A stretch of DNA of 9,288 nt, from contig QMLW01000041.1 in NCBI GenBank assembly GCA_003646935.1, forward strand, positions 1 to 9,288, read 5' to 3'. The position numbers were made by a program, and so were the translations under genes. Shown one piece after another: positions 1 to 6,328 of this stretch. The notes beneath the pieces are model-generated. The model had not been told where the DNA came from and ran no database searches. It saw only the letters and a list, made by a program, of their open reading frames with translations. Within the stretch, counting starts at the first letter, position 1. Each line of letters starts with the position of its first letter. Source of the DNA: Deltaproteobacteria bacterium. Lineage in GTDB: Bacteria; Desulfobacterota; DSM-4660; Desulfatiglandales; B25-G16.

Positions 1-808
1 GTTGGATGGTGAGATCCAGGTTAATGACGAGCCCCGAATGCTTCTTTACCTCGAAATCCTCCTTCAACCTTACATGCCGAGCCCGATCAGCCTGGATATC
101 CTCCAATGCCTTTTTCAGGGCCACCCCAATGACCTTACTTTTCTCTATCTGCCCAGGTCTAAATTTGGGTGAAACACCATCCTCTGCAATGGGCTCCGCA
201 AAGTGGGCGAGCTGTTTCATTTTCTCCATGGCCTGGTCCATGATCTTCCATCCCATGATCTCATCTTTTTGGAATACCCAGGAAGTGCGGATATGCTGAA
301 GCATCTCAGTATATTTACTTGTGACCTCTGCTTGAAATATATCCAAGAGTTTCTTAGGCAATTTACTTTCTGCACCTGGAAGCCCCGATGCTTCTTTAGA
401 ACTTAATTTATTCAGTTTTCTTTGAAACTTCCTGGCATGGATGGCCGATTCCCAGGCCTCTCTCTGGAGGACCCTTTTGATATGGGAATCATCCACCTTA
501 TCCGCTTCTGCGTTGTAGTGAGGGATCAGCTTTTCCTCGTATTCGATATAGGATCTAAGCATAGTGGTACGGCTGATCGGATCATGGGGGTAGGATGCCG
601 GCGTGAAATTGGGCTCTCCCCCTAGTTTTCCTATGATCATCCCCAGCCAGTGCATATGCCACATCTCGTCCCTGCTGATAGAGATGAGGCTTGAACCAAG
701 GGGTGTATCTTCCCCTTCCATATACCCATGCACAAGATAGCGCATGATGGCTGCATGCTCATCAGCAAGATCCCTATTTAACATATCAATCAATTCTTGC
801 TTGTCCAT
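1..808 (-). CDS. Ferritin-like diiron protein (partial, 3' end beyond the window)
   Basis: Reading from ATG at 808 the frame stays open to the window edge, giving 269 codons without a stop. The start is set by a strong Shine-Dalgarno sequence (GGGAGG, about 6 bases before ATG). Residues 1-135 look like a four-helix ferritin-like domain with acidic and His residues typical of a diiron site: E17 in helix 1, an ExxH pair E48/H51, E91/E92, and E117/E120 with H124. Residues about 150-269 look like a second, diverged helical repeat in which the ExxH position reads QLAH (Q199, H202), so only the first half may bind iron well. The likely role is iron storage or peroxide and oxygen detoxification in the cytoplasm, as in rubrerythrin and bacterioferritin relatives; there is no rubredoxin domain in the visible part. 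It lies about 100 bases after the ATPase remnant and on the same strand as desulfoferrodoxin, which suits an oxygen-defence role. The family assignment is fairly sure, the exact activity is not. Confidence 0.82.
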   Translation of the reverse strand, partial: MDKQELIDMLNRDLADEHAAIMRYLVHGYMEGEDTPLGSSLISISRDEMWHMHWLGMIIGKLGGEPNFTPASYPHDPISRTTMLRSYIEYEEKLIPHYNAEADKVDDSHIKRVLQREAWESAIHARKFQRKLNKLSSKEASGLPGAESKLPKKLLDIFQAEVTSKYTEMLQHIRTSWVFQKDEIMGWKIMDQAMEKMKQLAHFAEPIAEDGVSPKFRPGQIEKSKVIGVALKKALEDIQADRARHVRLKEDFEVKKHSGLVINLDLTIQ

Positions 809-912
809 TATTAACCTCCCTTTACTGATTTGATGACTTGATTTGTATTTTTTTTATTGACAATATCTCATCTTTAGCAGTAAAAAATGCATCCACTACA
901 TGATGAATCCTT

Positions 913-1899
913 TTACACCAGTTGAGATAATAAAGTCTTGACAGGAACAATGGTGGGCTGTTCTGTTGAAAAACAATCCGCGTCAACATAGTCTAATGCA
1001 AAAGATACCTGAAAAGCATGAGGCGCACGGATTTGTTTTTGAAAATGAAACAGATTCCTGCTCACTGATTTTCCCCCATCTGTTTTTACCTCAACCATGA
1101 ACCAGGGCTCCTGATTTCGAGTGATAAGAAAATCCGCCTCACGCTTGTCCTTATCCCGAAGGAAATACAGTCCGTATTTGCCAAATCCGTTATCTGTCCA
1201 CCAATGGACGGCCTTCAATAAATGGGATGCGATAAAGTTTTCTGACTTTGCACCGGAATCCGTAAGGAGAGACCAATCCCAGAGATAAATTTTGGGTTGT
1301 TTAAGCAAAGACCTTGACACGTTCCTGAACCAGGGTTGTATGGTAAAGCAATAATATAACGATTCCAGAATCTTTATCCAGCGACGTATAGTATCTACTG
1401 AAACTCTTACTTTTTTAGCAAGATTCGTATAATTGGTTATTTGACCGGTTTGATATTTCAGCGTTTCGGCTAATAGTTCAATCTGTTGTACTTCCTGTAC
1501 CCGCGTAAGATCCCTGATATCTTCAGCAAATAGTTGCTGCTGCCGGAGGCGTTTCCATCGGTTTGAAAATCGTACATTCGCTTTCAGAAGCGGCTCGGGG
1601 AAACCTCCAAAAGTATATAATGAGTGGAACGTCTGTGGGTCTATTGGCTGAGGGGCCTGTATCTCATTTCCGGCAAGGCGGGTTCCTATAATTTCCCGTA
1701 CTGAGATGGGATGAAGATGATAGAGGAAATATCGTCCCATAAGACTATCCCCACCCCTTTTAAAGACGTCCAACCTGGAGCTTCCGGTTACGATGATTTT
1801 TACTCCCGGGCTATAAACATCAAAAAAGCCTTTGAGAAAATCCTTCCATTTTGAATACTTGTGAATTTCATCAAAAACAATGCCTGTTATTCCTTCCAT
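913..1899 (-). pseudogene. AAA_14/DUF4143-type ATPase lacking its N-terminal part
   Basis: The 328-residue frame begins almost at the Walker B strand (IVFDEIHKY, residues 7-15). It continues through the sensor region (VTGSSRLDVFKRGGDS) and GRYFLYHLHP that typify the AAA_14 family, then a winged-helix-like stretch (about 140-180) and a C-terminal DUF4143 region with a PD-(D/E)XK-like pattern (READFLI...MVEVK). Full-length relatives are usually near 390-420 residues and start with a Walker A P-loop. Here that N-terminal portion is absent: upstream in frame there are only four codons before a TAA, and the DNA is the end of the desulfoferrodoxin gene. The proposed ATG (1899) overlaps the dfx 3' end by 13 bases, so a shortened protein could be made by translational coupling, but it could not bind ATP in the usual way. 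The rest of the frame is intact, so the loss may be recent. These genes are often mobile, accessory or toxin-antitoxin-like; the role here is unknown. Confidence 0.75.
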
Positions 1900-2261
1900 A
1901 AACCATGCAGGTTACAATACTCACGGGCAGTAACCTGTTGGGCATCTATATCAAATGTAGCTTCCGGTGCATCTCCAGGCTTCAAAAACTCACGGTAGGC
2001 CTTTCCATCTGCAATGATCTCAATCCATTCGATATAGTGTTTCTCTTCCATGGGATGGGCAACGCTTCCCACCTTTACCTTGAAGCCTTTTGCTGTCTTC
2101 TCCACAACTGGCACATGTTTTTCTTTAGCTGCATCCACAGTATTTTCAACAAAAAGCTTCATTGGCTGTCCGCAGCATACGAGCTCGCCCTGGCCCTCGT
2201 GAAGCACCTCAACGATGTTTCTACACACCTCACACTTGTATACCTGTAATCTCTCCGTCAC
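1887..2261 (-). CDS. dfx: Desulfoferrodoxin (superoxide reductase, two-iron class)
   Basis: This 124-residue protein reduces superoxide to hydrogen peroxide without making oxygen, in the cytoplasm of anaerobes, taking electrons usually from rubredoxin. The N-terminal desulforedoxin domain carries the FeCys4 ligands C10, C13, C29 and C30. The C-terminal catalytic domain carries the expected Fe(His)4Cys ligands H49, H69, H75, C116 and H119, and the EKH motif at 47-49 includes the conserved lysine K48. All spacings match the known two-centre desulfoferrodoxins, and the length is normal. The start is GTG at 2261, supported by a very good Shine-Dalgarno sequence (AAAGGAGG) about 8 bases upstream. 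The C-terminus (CNLHGLWKE) is complete, so the downstream ATPase remnant did not damage this gene even though the two overlap by 13 bases. It leads a same-strand group ending in a ferritin-like gene. Confidence 0.97.
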   Translation of the reverse strand: MTERLQVYKCEVCRNIVEVLHEGQGELVCCGQPMKLFVENTVDAAKEKHVPVVEKTAKGFKVKVGSVAHPMEEKHYIEWIEIIADGKAYREFLKPGDAPEATFDIDAQQVTAREYCNLHGLWKE

Positions 2262-2319
2262 GTCGAAACCTCCTTTCTATTTGCTTTTTAGCTTCTTAAT
2301 ATGTGAGAACGCAAAATGC

Positions 2320-2347
2320 ATGCTAACTATGTCAAAGCGATTCTCAA
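2320..2347 (-). promoter_or_regulatory. Possible dfx promoter (-35/-10)
   Basis: On the minus strand a TTGAGA box (2347-2342) is followed after 16 bases by TAGCAT (2325-2320), which matches sigma70-type consensus at 5 of 6 and 4 of 6 positions. This would start transcription roughly 50 bases before the dfx GTG. An exact TTGACA (2335-2330) overlaps it but has no matching -10 at normal spacing. In AT-rich DNA such matches are common by chance, so this is only a candidate. Confidence 0.25.
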
Positions 2348-2362
2348 TAAACTTAAATACGG

Positions 2363-2534
2363 AATTCGAATATCTAAACCCTAAACAATCTCAAAATCCC
2401 AATATCAAATGAGCAAAACATTACGAGCGTTTATGTAATAAGTACTCTTAGCTGCTGTTGAAGTTCTCTAGTCTTTAATTTCGGATTTCGAACATTCTGA
2501 ATTGTTTAGAAATTCGTGCTTAGGGTTTCGAATT
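2363..2534. repeat. Degenerate inverted repeat with TTCGAA and TTAGGGTTT words
   Basis: The left arm (2363-2389) contains aattcgaa, aaaccctaa and ctaaacaat. The right arm (2501-2534) contains attgtttag, ttagggttt and cgaattt, the reverse complements of the left-arm words in the expected order, but with about a dozen extra bases between the first two. Related TTCGAA/TTTCGGATTTCG words also occur at 2478-2492. Imperfect repeats of this flavour are seen scattered in intergenic DNA of some deltaproteobacterial genomes, sometimes at the edges of inserted small genes. Here the roughly 110 bases between the arms encode nothing visible. It could be an old insertion scar or a small non-autonomous repeat. 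Confidence 0.45.
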
Positions 2535-2607
2535 TACTCACAATGTAGACAAAGAAGATTTTATATTAACTCATTGAATTACTGAGCCATGATACTCCTA
2601 TCAAATA

Positions 2608-3834
2608 CTATAATAGGCTCTTTTCGCTCATCTCTACCGCCTTATCCATTTCAGCCTTGAGCTCCGGCGGCAGACCCTCTATGTCCACGTGCAAGAATCC
2701 CCTTACGATGGTGGCGGTAGCCTCGTCCTCGCTCAAGCCTCGAGCCATAAGGTACTCAAGCTCTTCCTGGGCGATCTTTCCCACTGCCGCCTCATGGGAA
2801 AGGTCAACCTCCTGTTTGTGCCCCTCCAGTTCGGGAATGGCGTGGATTACTCCCTCATCGGATAAAATCAATCCCTTACACTCCAGGTGGGCCTTGATTT
2901 CCGGAACCAATCCATTGATATGCCCCCTGGCTATGATCTTCCCGCCGGTGGTTATCGCCCGTGATACGATCTCAGCCCGGGTTCCCCTGGCCTTCAACAA
3001 GACGCGAGAACCCACGTCTATCTCAGAGCCCGGGGGGGCAACCAGGATAGAGTTGTACCTGGCAGTGGCTCCCTCGCCTACCAGATAGGCTACGGGATAC
3101 ATCTGAAGGGTGCCCACCGGCTGCATGCACACGTAATTAGAGAGAAAAAGACCACCCTCCTCTACTATGGTTGCGCTTCGCGGGCGCACCGCCACCTTAT
3201 CCGCCCAGTTATGGATCATGGTGAAGGTAAGCTTGGCGCCTTTCTTAATGTAGAACTCCGAAATCCCCACATGGAGTCCCTGTGTCACATGCGGCGCAGT
3301 GGCACAGCCCGTGATAATGTGGAGCTCTGACCCCTCCTCTGCAATGATGATATTGTGCACATCCTGGGCAAGATTGTCCTGCTCGAGATAGAGGCAGGCC
3401 TGAAGAGGGTACACGGATTTAGCGCCGGCCATGGACCTTATGAAATACCCGTGTTCCTGGTGTAGCTCCGCTCTCGAGGTATATTTATCCATGTCAACCG
3501 GTACGGCTTGCCACCAATACTCGTGAAGCCAATCGTATTGCTTCAGGGCCTCCTCGATATCCATAATCTCCATCCCTTCCTGGGTGGAGCGGCTATGCAC
3601 CACGGAGAGATCCTTCTGCACAAAGGTTCCCGACCTGTTTTTCGCCGAAAAATCCACTCCGGCCATGAGCATCTGATCTTGCTCCGCCTGAGAAAACGCG
3701 GAGAGATCATCCTGGTAGGGATGGGCCGCTGTCTCGGGAGAATAGTCATCCATATTGATATCCGCACCAAAGGCAGCTCGCTTTTCCGCCGCTACCCTTG
3801 CCAGATCCTTTTTCTCCTCCCTCTTACCTGCCAT
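2608..3834 (-). CDS. sufB: SufB-type Fe-S cluster assembly scaffold
   Basis: This 408-residue SufBD-family protein is the scaffold on which [Fe-S] clusters are built, working in a complex with the SufC ATPase encoded just upstream. The C-terminal half shows the beta-helix core and the SufB C-terminal region. C319 (LECKGL) lies exactly 28 and 29 residues before H347 and E348 (SHEAAVGKI), the spacing I recall for E. coli SufB C405, H433 and E434, which are important for cluster assembly; this supports SufB rather than SufD. The usual long N-terminal part of bacterial SufB (about 480-495 residues) is shortened, as in archaeal-type SufB. I chose ATG 3834 because AGAAGGAG ends 7 bases before it; an ATG 18 bases further out (3852) lies inside that ribosome binding site. 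It follows sufC by 42 bases. No sufS, sufE, sufU or second SufBD paralogue is present nearby, suggesting a reduced SufB2C2 or SMS-like system. Confidence 0.93.
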   Translation of the reverse strand: MAGKREEKKDLARVAAEKRAAFGADINMDDYSPETAAHPYQDDLSAFSQAEQDQMLMAGVDFSAKNRSGTFVQKDLSVVHSRSTQEGMEIMDIEEALKQYDWLHEYWWQAVPVDMDKYTSRAELHQEHGYFIRSMAGAKSVYPLQACLYLEQDNLAQDVHNIIIAEEGSELHIITGCATAPHVTQGLHVGISEFYIKKGAKLTFTMIHNWADKVAVRPRSATIVEEGGLFLSNYVCMQPVGTLQMYPVAYLVGEGATARYNSILVAPPGSEIDVGSRVLLKARGTRAEIVSRAITTGGKIIARGHINGLVPEIKAHLECKGLILSDEGVIHAIPELEGHKQEVDLSHEAAVGKIAQEELEYLMARGLSEDEATATIVRGFLHVDIEGLPPELKAEMDKAVEMSEKSLL

Positions 3835-3876
3835 GTACACACTCCTTCTCATTGGAATTGTTGTTTAACCAGCACA

Positions 3877-4668
3877 TTAGATCCTGCAACAATTTACGCA
3901 CTCTTCATAGCCCTGTTCTTTGATGGTTTTCAGGATCTCACGAGGATTACCGCTGCAGGCCAATTCTCCTTCCATAAGCACATGGCCTCTATCGACATCA
4001 ACATAGTCGAGGATATATCCCGTGTGGGTGATGATGAGGCCTGATTTCCATCGCTCCCTCTTGAGCTCCTTTCTTGATTTCCCCTCCTGCGGCTTTAGCT
4101 CCCTTTGGAGCAATTCCTCTATCACCTTTCCAATTAAGGCGATATTCTCGAGATCAACCCCTGATTCCGGCTCATCGAGCAGCAAGAAGTCCGGGTCCTG
4201 GGCCGTGAGCTGCAAGAGCTCAGAGCGCTTTATCTCCCCCCCTGAGAAACCGTCATTGAGATCCCGATCAAGGAATTCCTCGAAATCCAAGCCCTTTGCC
4301 ATGGATTTGATTTCAGCCTCTCCCTTATCGAAGATCTCCAGCATCTGCCTCGTCTTGACCCCACGTATGGTCGGCGGCCTCTGGAAGGAGAGCCCGATGC
4401 CCATCTCGGCCCTTTCATTGAGGGGCAGCGCAGTAATATCCTGCCCCTTAAAGACAATCTTCCCTCCTGTTACCTGATATGCAGGGAATCCCATGATCGC
4501 CATCAGCAGGGTTGTCTTTCCTGATCCATTCGGCCCAAAGAGTGCATGGGTTTCACCCTTGTCGATCGCAAGATCCACATGGCGGAGAATCTCCTTGCCC
4601 TTTACCTCCACCTTCAGATCATCGATCACTAAAAGCCTTCCGTTCTGTTGACTCGATTTTCTCGCCAT
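3877..4668 (-). CDS. sufC: SufC-type ABC ATPase for Fe-S cluster assembly
   Basis: This cytoplasmic ABC ATPase (263 residues) powers the SufB scaffold; it is not a transporter subunit. Seen in order are Walker A (GPNGSGKT, 45-52), the Q-loop (Q96), the signature FSGGE (141-145), Walker B with catalytic glutamate (LLLDEP, 162-167) and the H-loop (H215 in ITHTG). The LDYVDVDRGHVLMEG stretch near the end matches the SufC C-terminal region. Two features differ from E. coli-type SufC: a highly charged insertion at about 192-208 between Walker B and the H-loop, and a Cys cluster at the extreme C-terminus (C257, C260, C261). The start is uncertain: ATG 4668 is preceded closely by AGGCAGG and fits family length, while a TTG at 4704 would add 12 residues with no good ribosome binding site. 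It lies 55 bases after the HD-like gene and 42 before sufB, so the three are probably co-transcribed. Confidence 0.93.
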   Translation of the reverse strand: MARKSSQQNGRLLVIDDLKVEVKGKEILRHVDLAIDKGETHALFGPNGSGKTTLLMAIMGFPAYQVTGGKIVFKGQDITALPLNERAEMGIGLSFQRPPTIRGVKTRQMLEIFDKGEAEIKSMAKGLDFEEFLDRDLNDGFSGGEIKRSELLQLTAQDPDFLLLDEPESGVDLENIALIGKVIEELLQRELKPQEGKSRKELKRERWKSGLIITHTGYILDYVDVDRGHVLMEGELACSGNPREILKTIKEQGYEECVNCCRI

Positions 4669-4723
4669 TTTCCTGCCTATGTTCGCTGTGATATTATGGA
4701 ACAATCATAGAGATCAGTTGCTA

Positions 4724-5422
4724 TCACAGAGCAAATGATTCCGCCATCTCCTTTCCCGTGGCTGTGAGGAAGCGTCCATGGATGCTTTTTTTCACATCCG
4801 CCTTGTTCTCACCCTCAGATTCCTTCTTTCGGCGGCATAGCTGATAGGCATCGTGGACAATCCTGCTGTTTACGGTGTCTTCCTTTCCGGGGTTCTCGTG
4901 TCCTTCCAGTATTCGGCAAACCTCCTCTATTACCTCCTCCTTAGCGCCAGACCTCTCGAGGATATCCCTTACCACGGGAAACTTCTCCCTATCAGGGGGC
5001 TCACCCTTTCGTGCTTTTTTCCCGCTCTCATCGATACCAATGGCATATAGGGTGGCTGCAGCGATCACTACCTGGGGATGTCCATTCTCCTTTTCCATAA
5101 TCTCTTCGGCGAATCCTAATACATTCAGAGCCTGATCAATTTCTGCCTTGTCATCCCCGTAAAAGCCCTTCATGCCGGCGACAATGATCTCCTTGAATTC
5201 CTCCTTTCCCATAACCCCCACGCACTGATCCGCATACTGGCACCATCTGGCACACCCCAGGTTGAGCCTAGGGTTTATGAACATATGGCCGCACTTCTTG
5301 CATCGGCGGCGGATATCGTCCTTGAAGAACTCCACCCAATTGCCGCAATTCGGGCATTCGGCTGAGTAGATATCATCCGGACCCCAAAACTGGGTATCCT
5401 GTCCAGGGCATTTGGTTATCAT
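4724..5422 (-). CDS. Cys-rich zinc-ribbon/degenerate HD-domain protein
   Basis: The 232-residue protein has two parts. Residues 1-67 contain eight cysteines: C5, a pair C23/C26, a pair C41/C44, then C57, C61 and C67. The two CxxC knuckles look like a zinc ribbon, and the last group (CxxxCxxxxxC) with C5 could hold a second metal or an Fe-S cluster. Residues about 95-200 resemble an HD-superfamily phosphohydrolase (AEEIM..., VVIAAATLYAIGI, VCRILEGHENPG, DTVNSRIVHDA). However, the position that normally reads HD is Y126-A127 and the first helix lacks its usual His, so catalysis looks lost; H175 and D191 remain. Its position directly before sufC and sufB suggests a role linked to Fe-S assembly, perhaps as a metal-binding or regulatory partner, but that is inference. 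The ATG at 5422 has only a weak ribosome binding site (GGATGAG, somewhat far). Related proteins with intact HD residues exist in anaerobes, as I recall. Confidence 0.8.
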   Translation of the reverse strand: MITKCPGQDTQFWGPDDIYSAECPNCGNWVEFFKDDIRRRCKKCGHMFINPRLNLGCARWCQYADQCVGVMGKEEFKEIIVAGMKGFYGDDKAEIDQALNVLGFAEEIMEKENGHPQVVIAAATLYAIGIDESGKKARKGEPPDREKFPVVRDILERSGAKEEVIEEVCRILEGHENPGKEDTVNSRIVHDAYQLCRRKKESEGENKADVKKSIHGRFLTATGKEMAESFAL

Positions 5423-5543
5423 TCTATTGGTCTCATCCTGAGGCTCTTACTTCTTGAAATTGGTCAAAATCCGCTGATTTTCTGAGTAATTCAATGCACA
5501 ATGAAAAATGAAAATGTCAAAATATTAGAAAGAATTTACGTTA

Positions 5544-5560
5544 AAAAATGTTGCATTTTT
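5544..5560 (-). terminator. Weak AT-rich hairpin, possible terminator of the Fe-S protein unit
   Basis: A 7-bp perfect stem (aaaaatg/cattttt, loop of 3) lies about 25-40 bases after the stop codon of the Fe-S protein gene, and on the minus strand the right arm ends in a run of T. Only two pairs are G-C, so it would be a poor intrinsic terminator and could let transcription run on into the HD-sufC-sufB genes. Confidence 0.3.
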
Positions 5561-5578
5561 AGCCTTACAGTTTGCATG

Positions 5579-5602
5579 TATCCACTCAATTTTGAGTGGA
5601 TA
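5579..5602. repeat. Perfect palindrome across the stop codon of the Fe-S protein gene
   Basis: The arms tatccactcaa (5579-5589) and ttgagtggata (5592-5602) are exact reverse complements separated by two bases. The TGA stop (5588-5586) of the Fe-S protein lies within the structure. The stem is not followed by a T-run on either strand, so it is not a standard terminator. It could slow mRNA decay, affect termination, or be an operator for the genes starting at 5422. Confidence 0.6.
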
Positions 5603-6296
5603 TGAGCTCACCGGTAATGCCGATCACTCTTTCCTCTACGGTAATCTCCCTGCCAGAGGCAGCAACCGCCTTTTGGACCACCGTTAACAGGGCCGAGCAG
5701 CAGGGCACTTCCATCCTGACCACCACTATCCTCTTTATGCCGGAGTTGCGGAGAATCTCGGTCAGCTTTCCCTGATAGAACTCGAGATCATCGAATTTAG
5801 GGCATCCGATCACGAGGGACCTCTCTGCGAGAAAATCGCTATGAAAGTTCCCGTAGGCAAAGGGCCCGCAGTCCGCAGCTACCACCAGCTCTTCATGCCG
5901 AAAATAGGGGGCCCCGGGAGAGACTAACCTGAGCTTTACCGGCCAGTGTGAGAGCAGAGAAGGTGTCTCAGCATGTGATGCGTTTCCTTTGGTCTCCCAA
6001 TCCTGTGACACCGCGGACGGGCAGCCGCAGGGTAAAGGTTCCGTGAGCTCCTTTTTGCTAGCAAGATGTGCTCGTACCTCGGACTCATTAAATGCCTCCG
6101 CCTCTCGCTGCTCAATGGCAATTGCCCCTTGTGGGCATTCGGCCAGGCAGGCCCCCAGGCCATCGCAGTAGCTTTCTTTTACGAGCCGTGCCTTACCCTC
6201 TACAATCTGCAAGGCCCCTTCAGCACATGCCGGAATACAAACGCCACAGCCATCGCATTTTTGCTCATCGATCTTGATGATCTCCCGAGTCACCAT
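5586..6296 (-). CDS. Ferredoxin-like Fe-S protein with Cys-rich C-terminal domain
   Basis: This 236-residue cytoplasmic protein starts with a ferredoxin-type domain. Its first motif is complete (C14, C17, C20, C24). The second reads C44-D-G-L-G-A-C50-L-A-E-C54-P, where L47 stands in place of the usual second Cys, so the second site has three Cys and may bind a [3Fe-4S] or atypical [4Fe-4S] cluster. The rest, about 85-236, belongs to a conserved but functionally undefined family of anaerobes: C90/C92 (PCGCP), C143 in ADCGPFAYGNFHSDFL, C165 in IGCPKFDD, and C199/C200 in RMEVPCC. These extra Cys could form another metal or redox site. ATG 6296 is preceded by GAGG at about 8 bases. It follows the receiver-domain gene by 32 bases and is likely transcribed with it from the sigma54 promoter. 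Electron transfer or redox sensing is a reasonable guess; no partner enzyme is in the window. Confidence 0.87.
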   Translation of the reverse strand: MVTREIIKIDEQKCDGCGVCIPACAEGALQIVEGKARLVKESYCDGLGACLAECPQGAIAIEQREAEAFNESEVRAHLASKKELTEPLPCGCPSAVSQDWETKGNASHAETPSLLSHWPVKLRLVSPGAPYFRHEELVVAADCGPFAYGNFHSDFLAERSLVIGCPKFDDLEFYQGKLTEILRNSGIKRIVVVRMEVPCCSALLTVVQKAVAASGREITVEERVIGITGELISTQN

Positions 6297-6328
6297 GTGT
6301 CTTTCCTCATCAAATTCCCACCTATTCC

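Larger units (their letters stand above)
2262..2607. other. AT-rich gene-free interval between sufB and dfx
   Basis: About 345 bases separate the end of sufB from the start of dfx. I see no coding frame of substance. The stretch is clearly more AT-rich than the flanking genes. It holds a degenerate inverted repeat (2363-2389 against 2501-2534), an orphan ribosome binding site with a four-codon frame just after sufB (2600-2579), and presumably the dfx promoter in the part next to 2261. I could not find a convincing intrinsic terminator for the suf genes here. Confidence 0.7.

Noticed and set aside
6..625. Short plus-strand frames at the left end
   Set aside because: They run opposite to the clear ferritin-like frame, show no domain or ribosome binding site, and have shadow-frame composition.
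3835..3852. SufB start at ATG 3852
   Set aside because: The codons after it contain the ribosome binding site (AGAAGGAG) for ATG 3834, so the inner start is preferred.
4669..4704. SufC start at TTG 4704
   Set aside because: No ribosome binding site is visible, and the extra 12 residues do not resemble SufC N-termini.
5492..5520. Sigma70 promoter with exact TTGACA before the HD-sufCB genes
   Set aside because: The TTGACA (5520-5515) has no acceptable -10 at 16-18 bases, and such words are common in AT-rich DNA.
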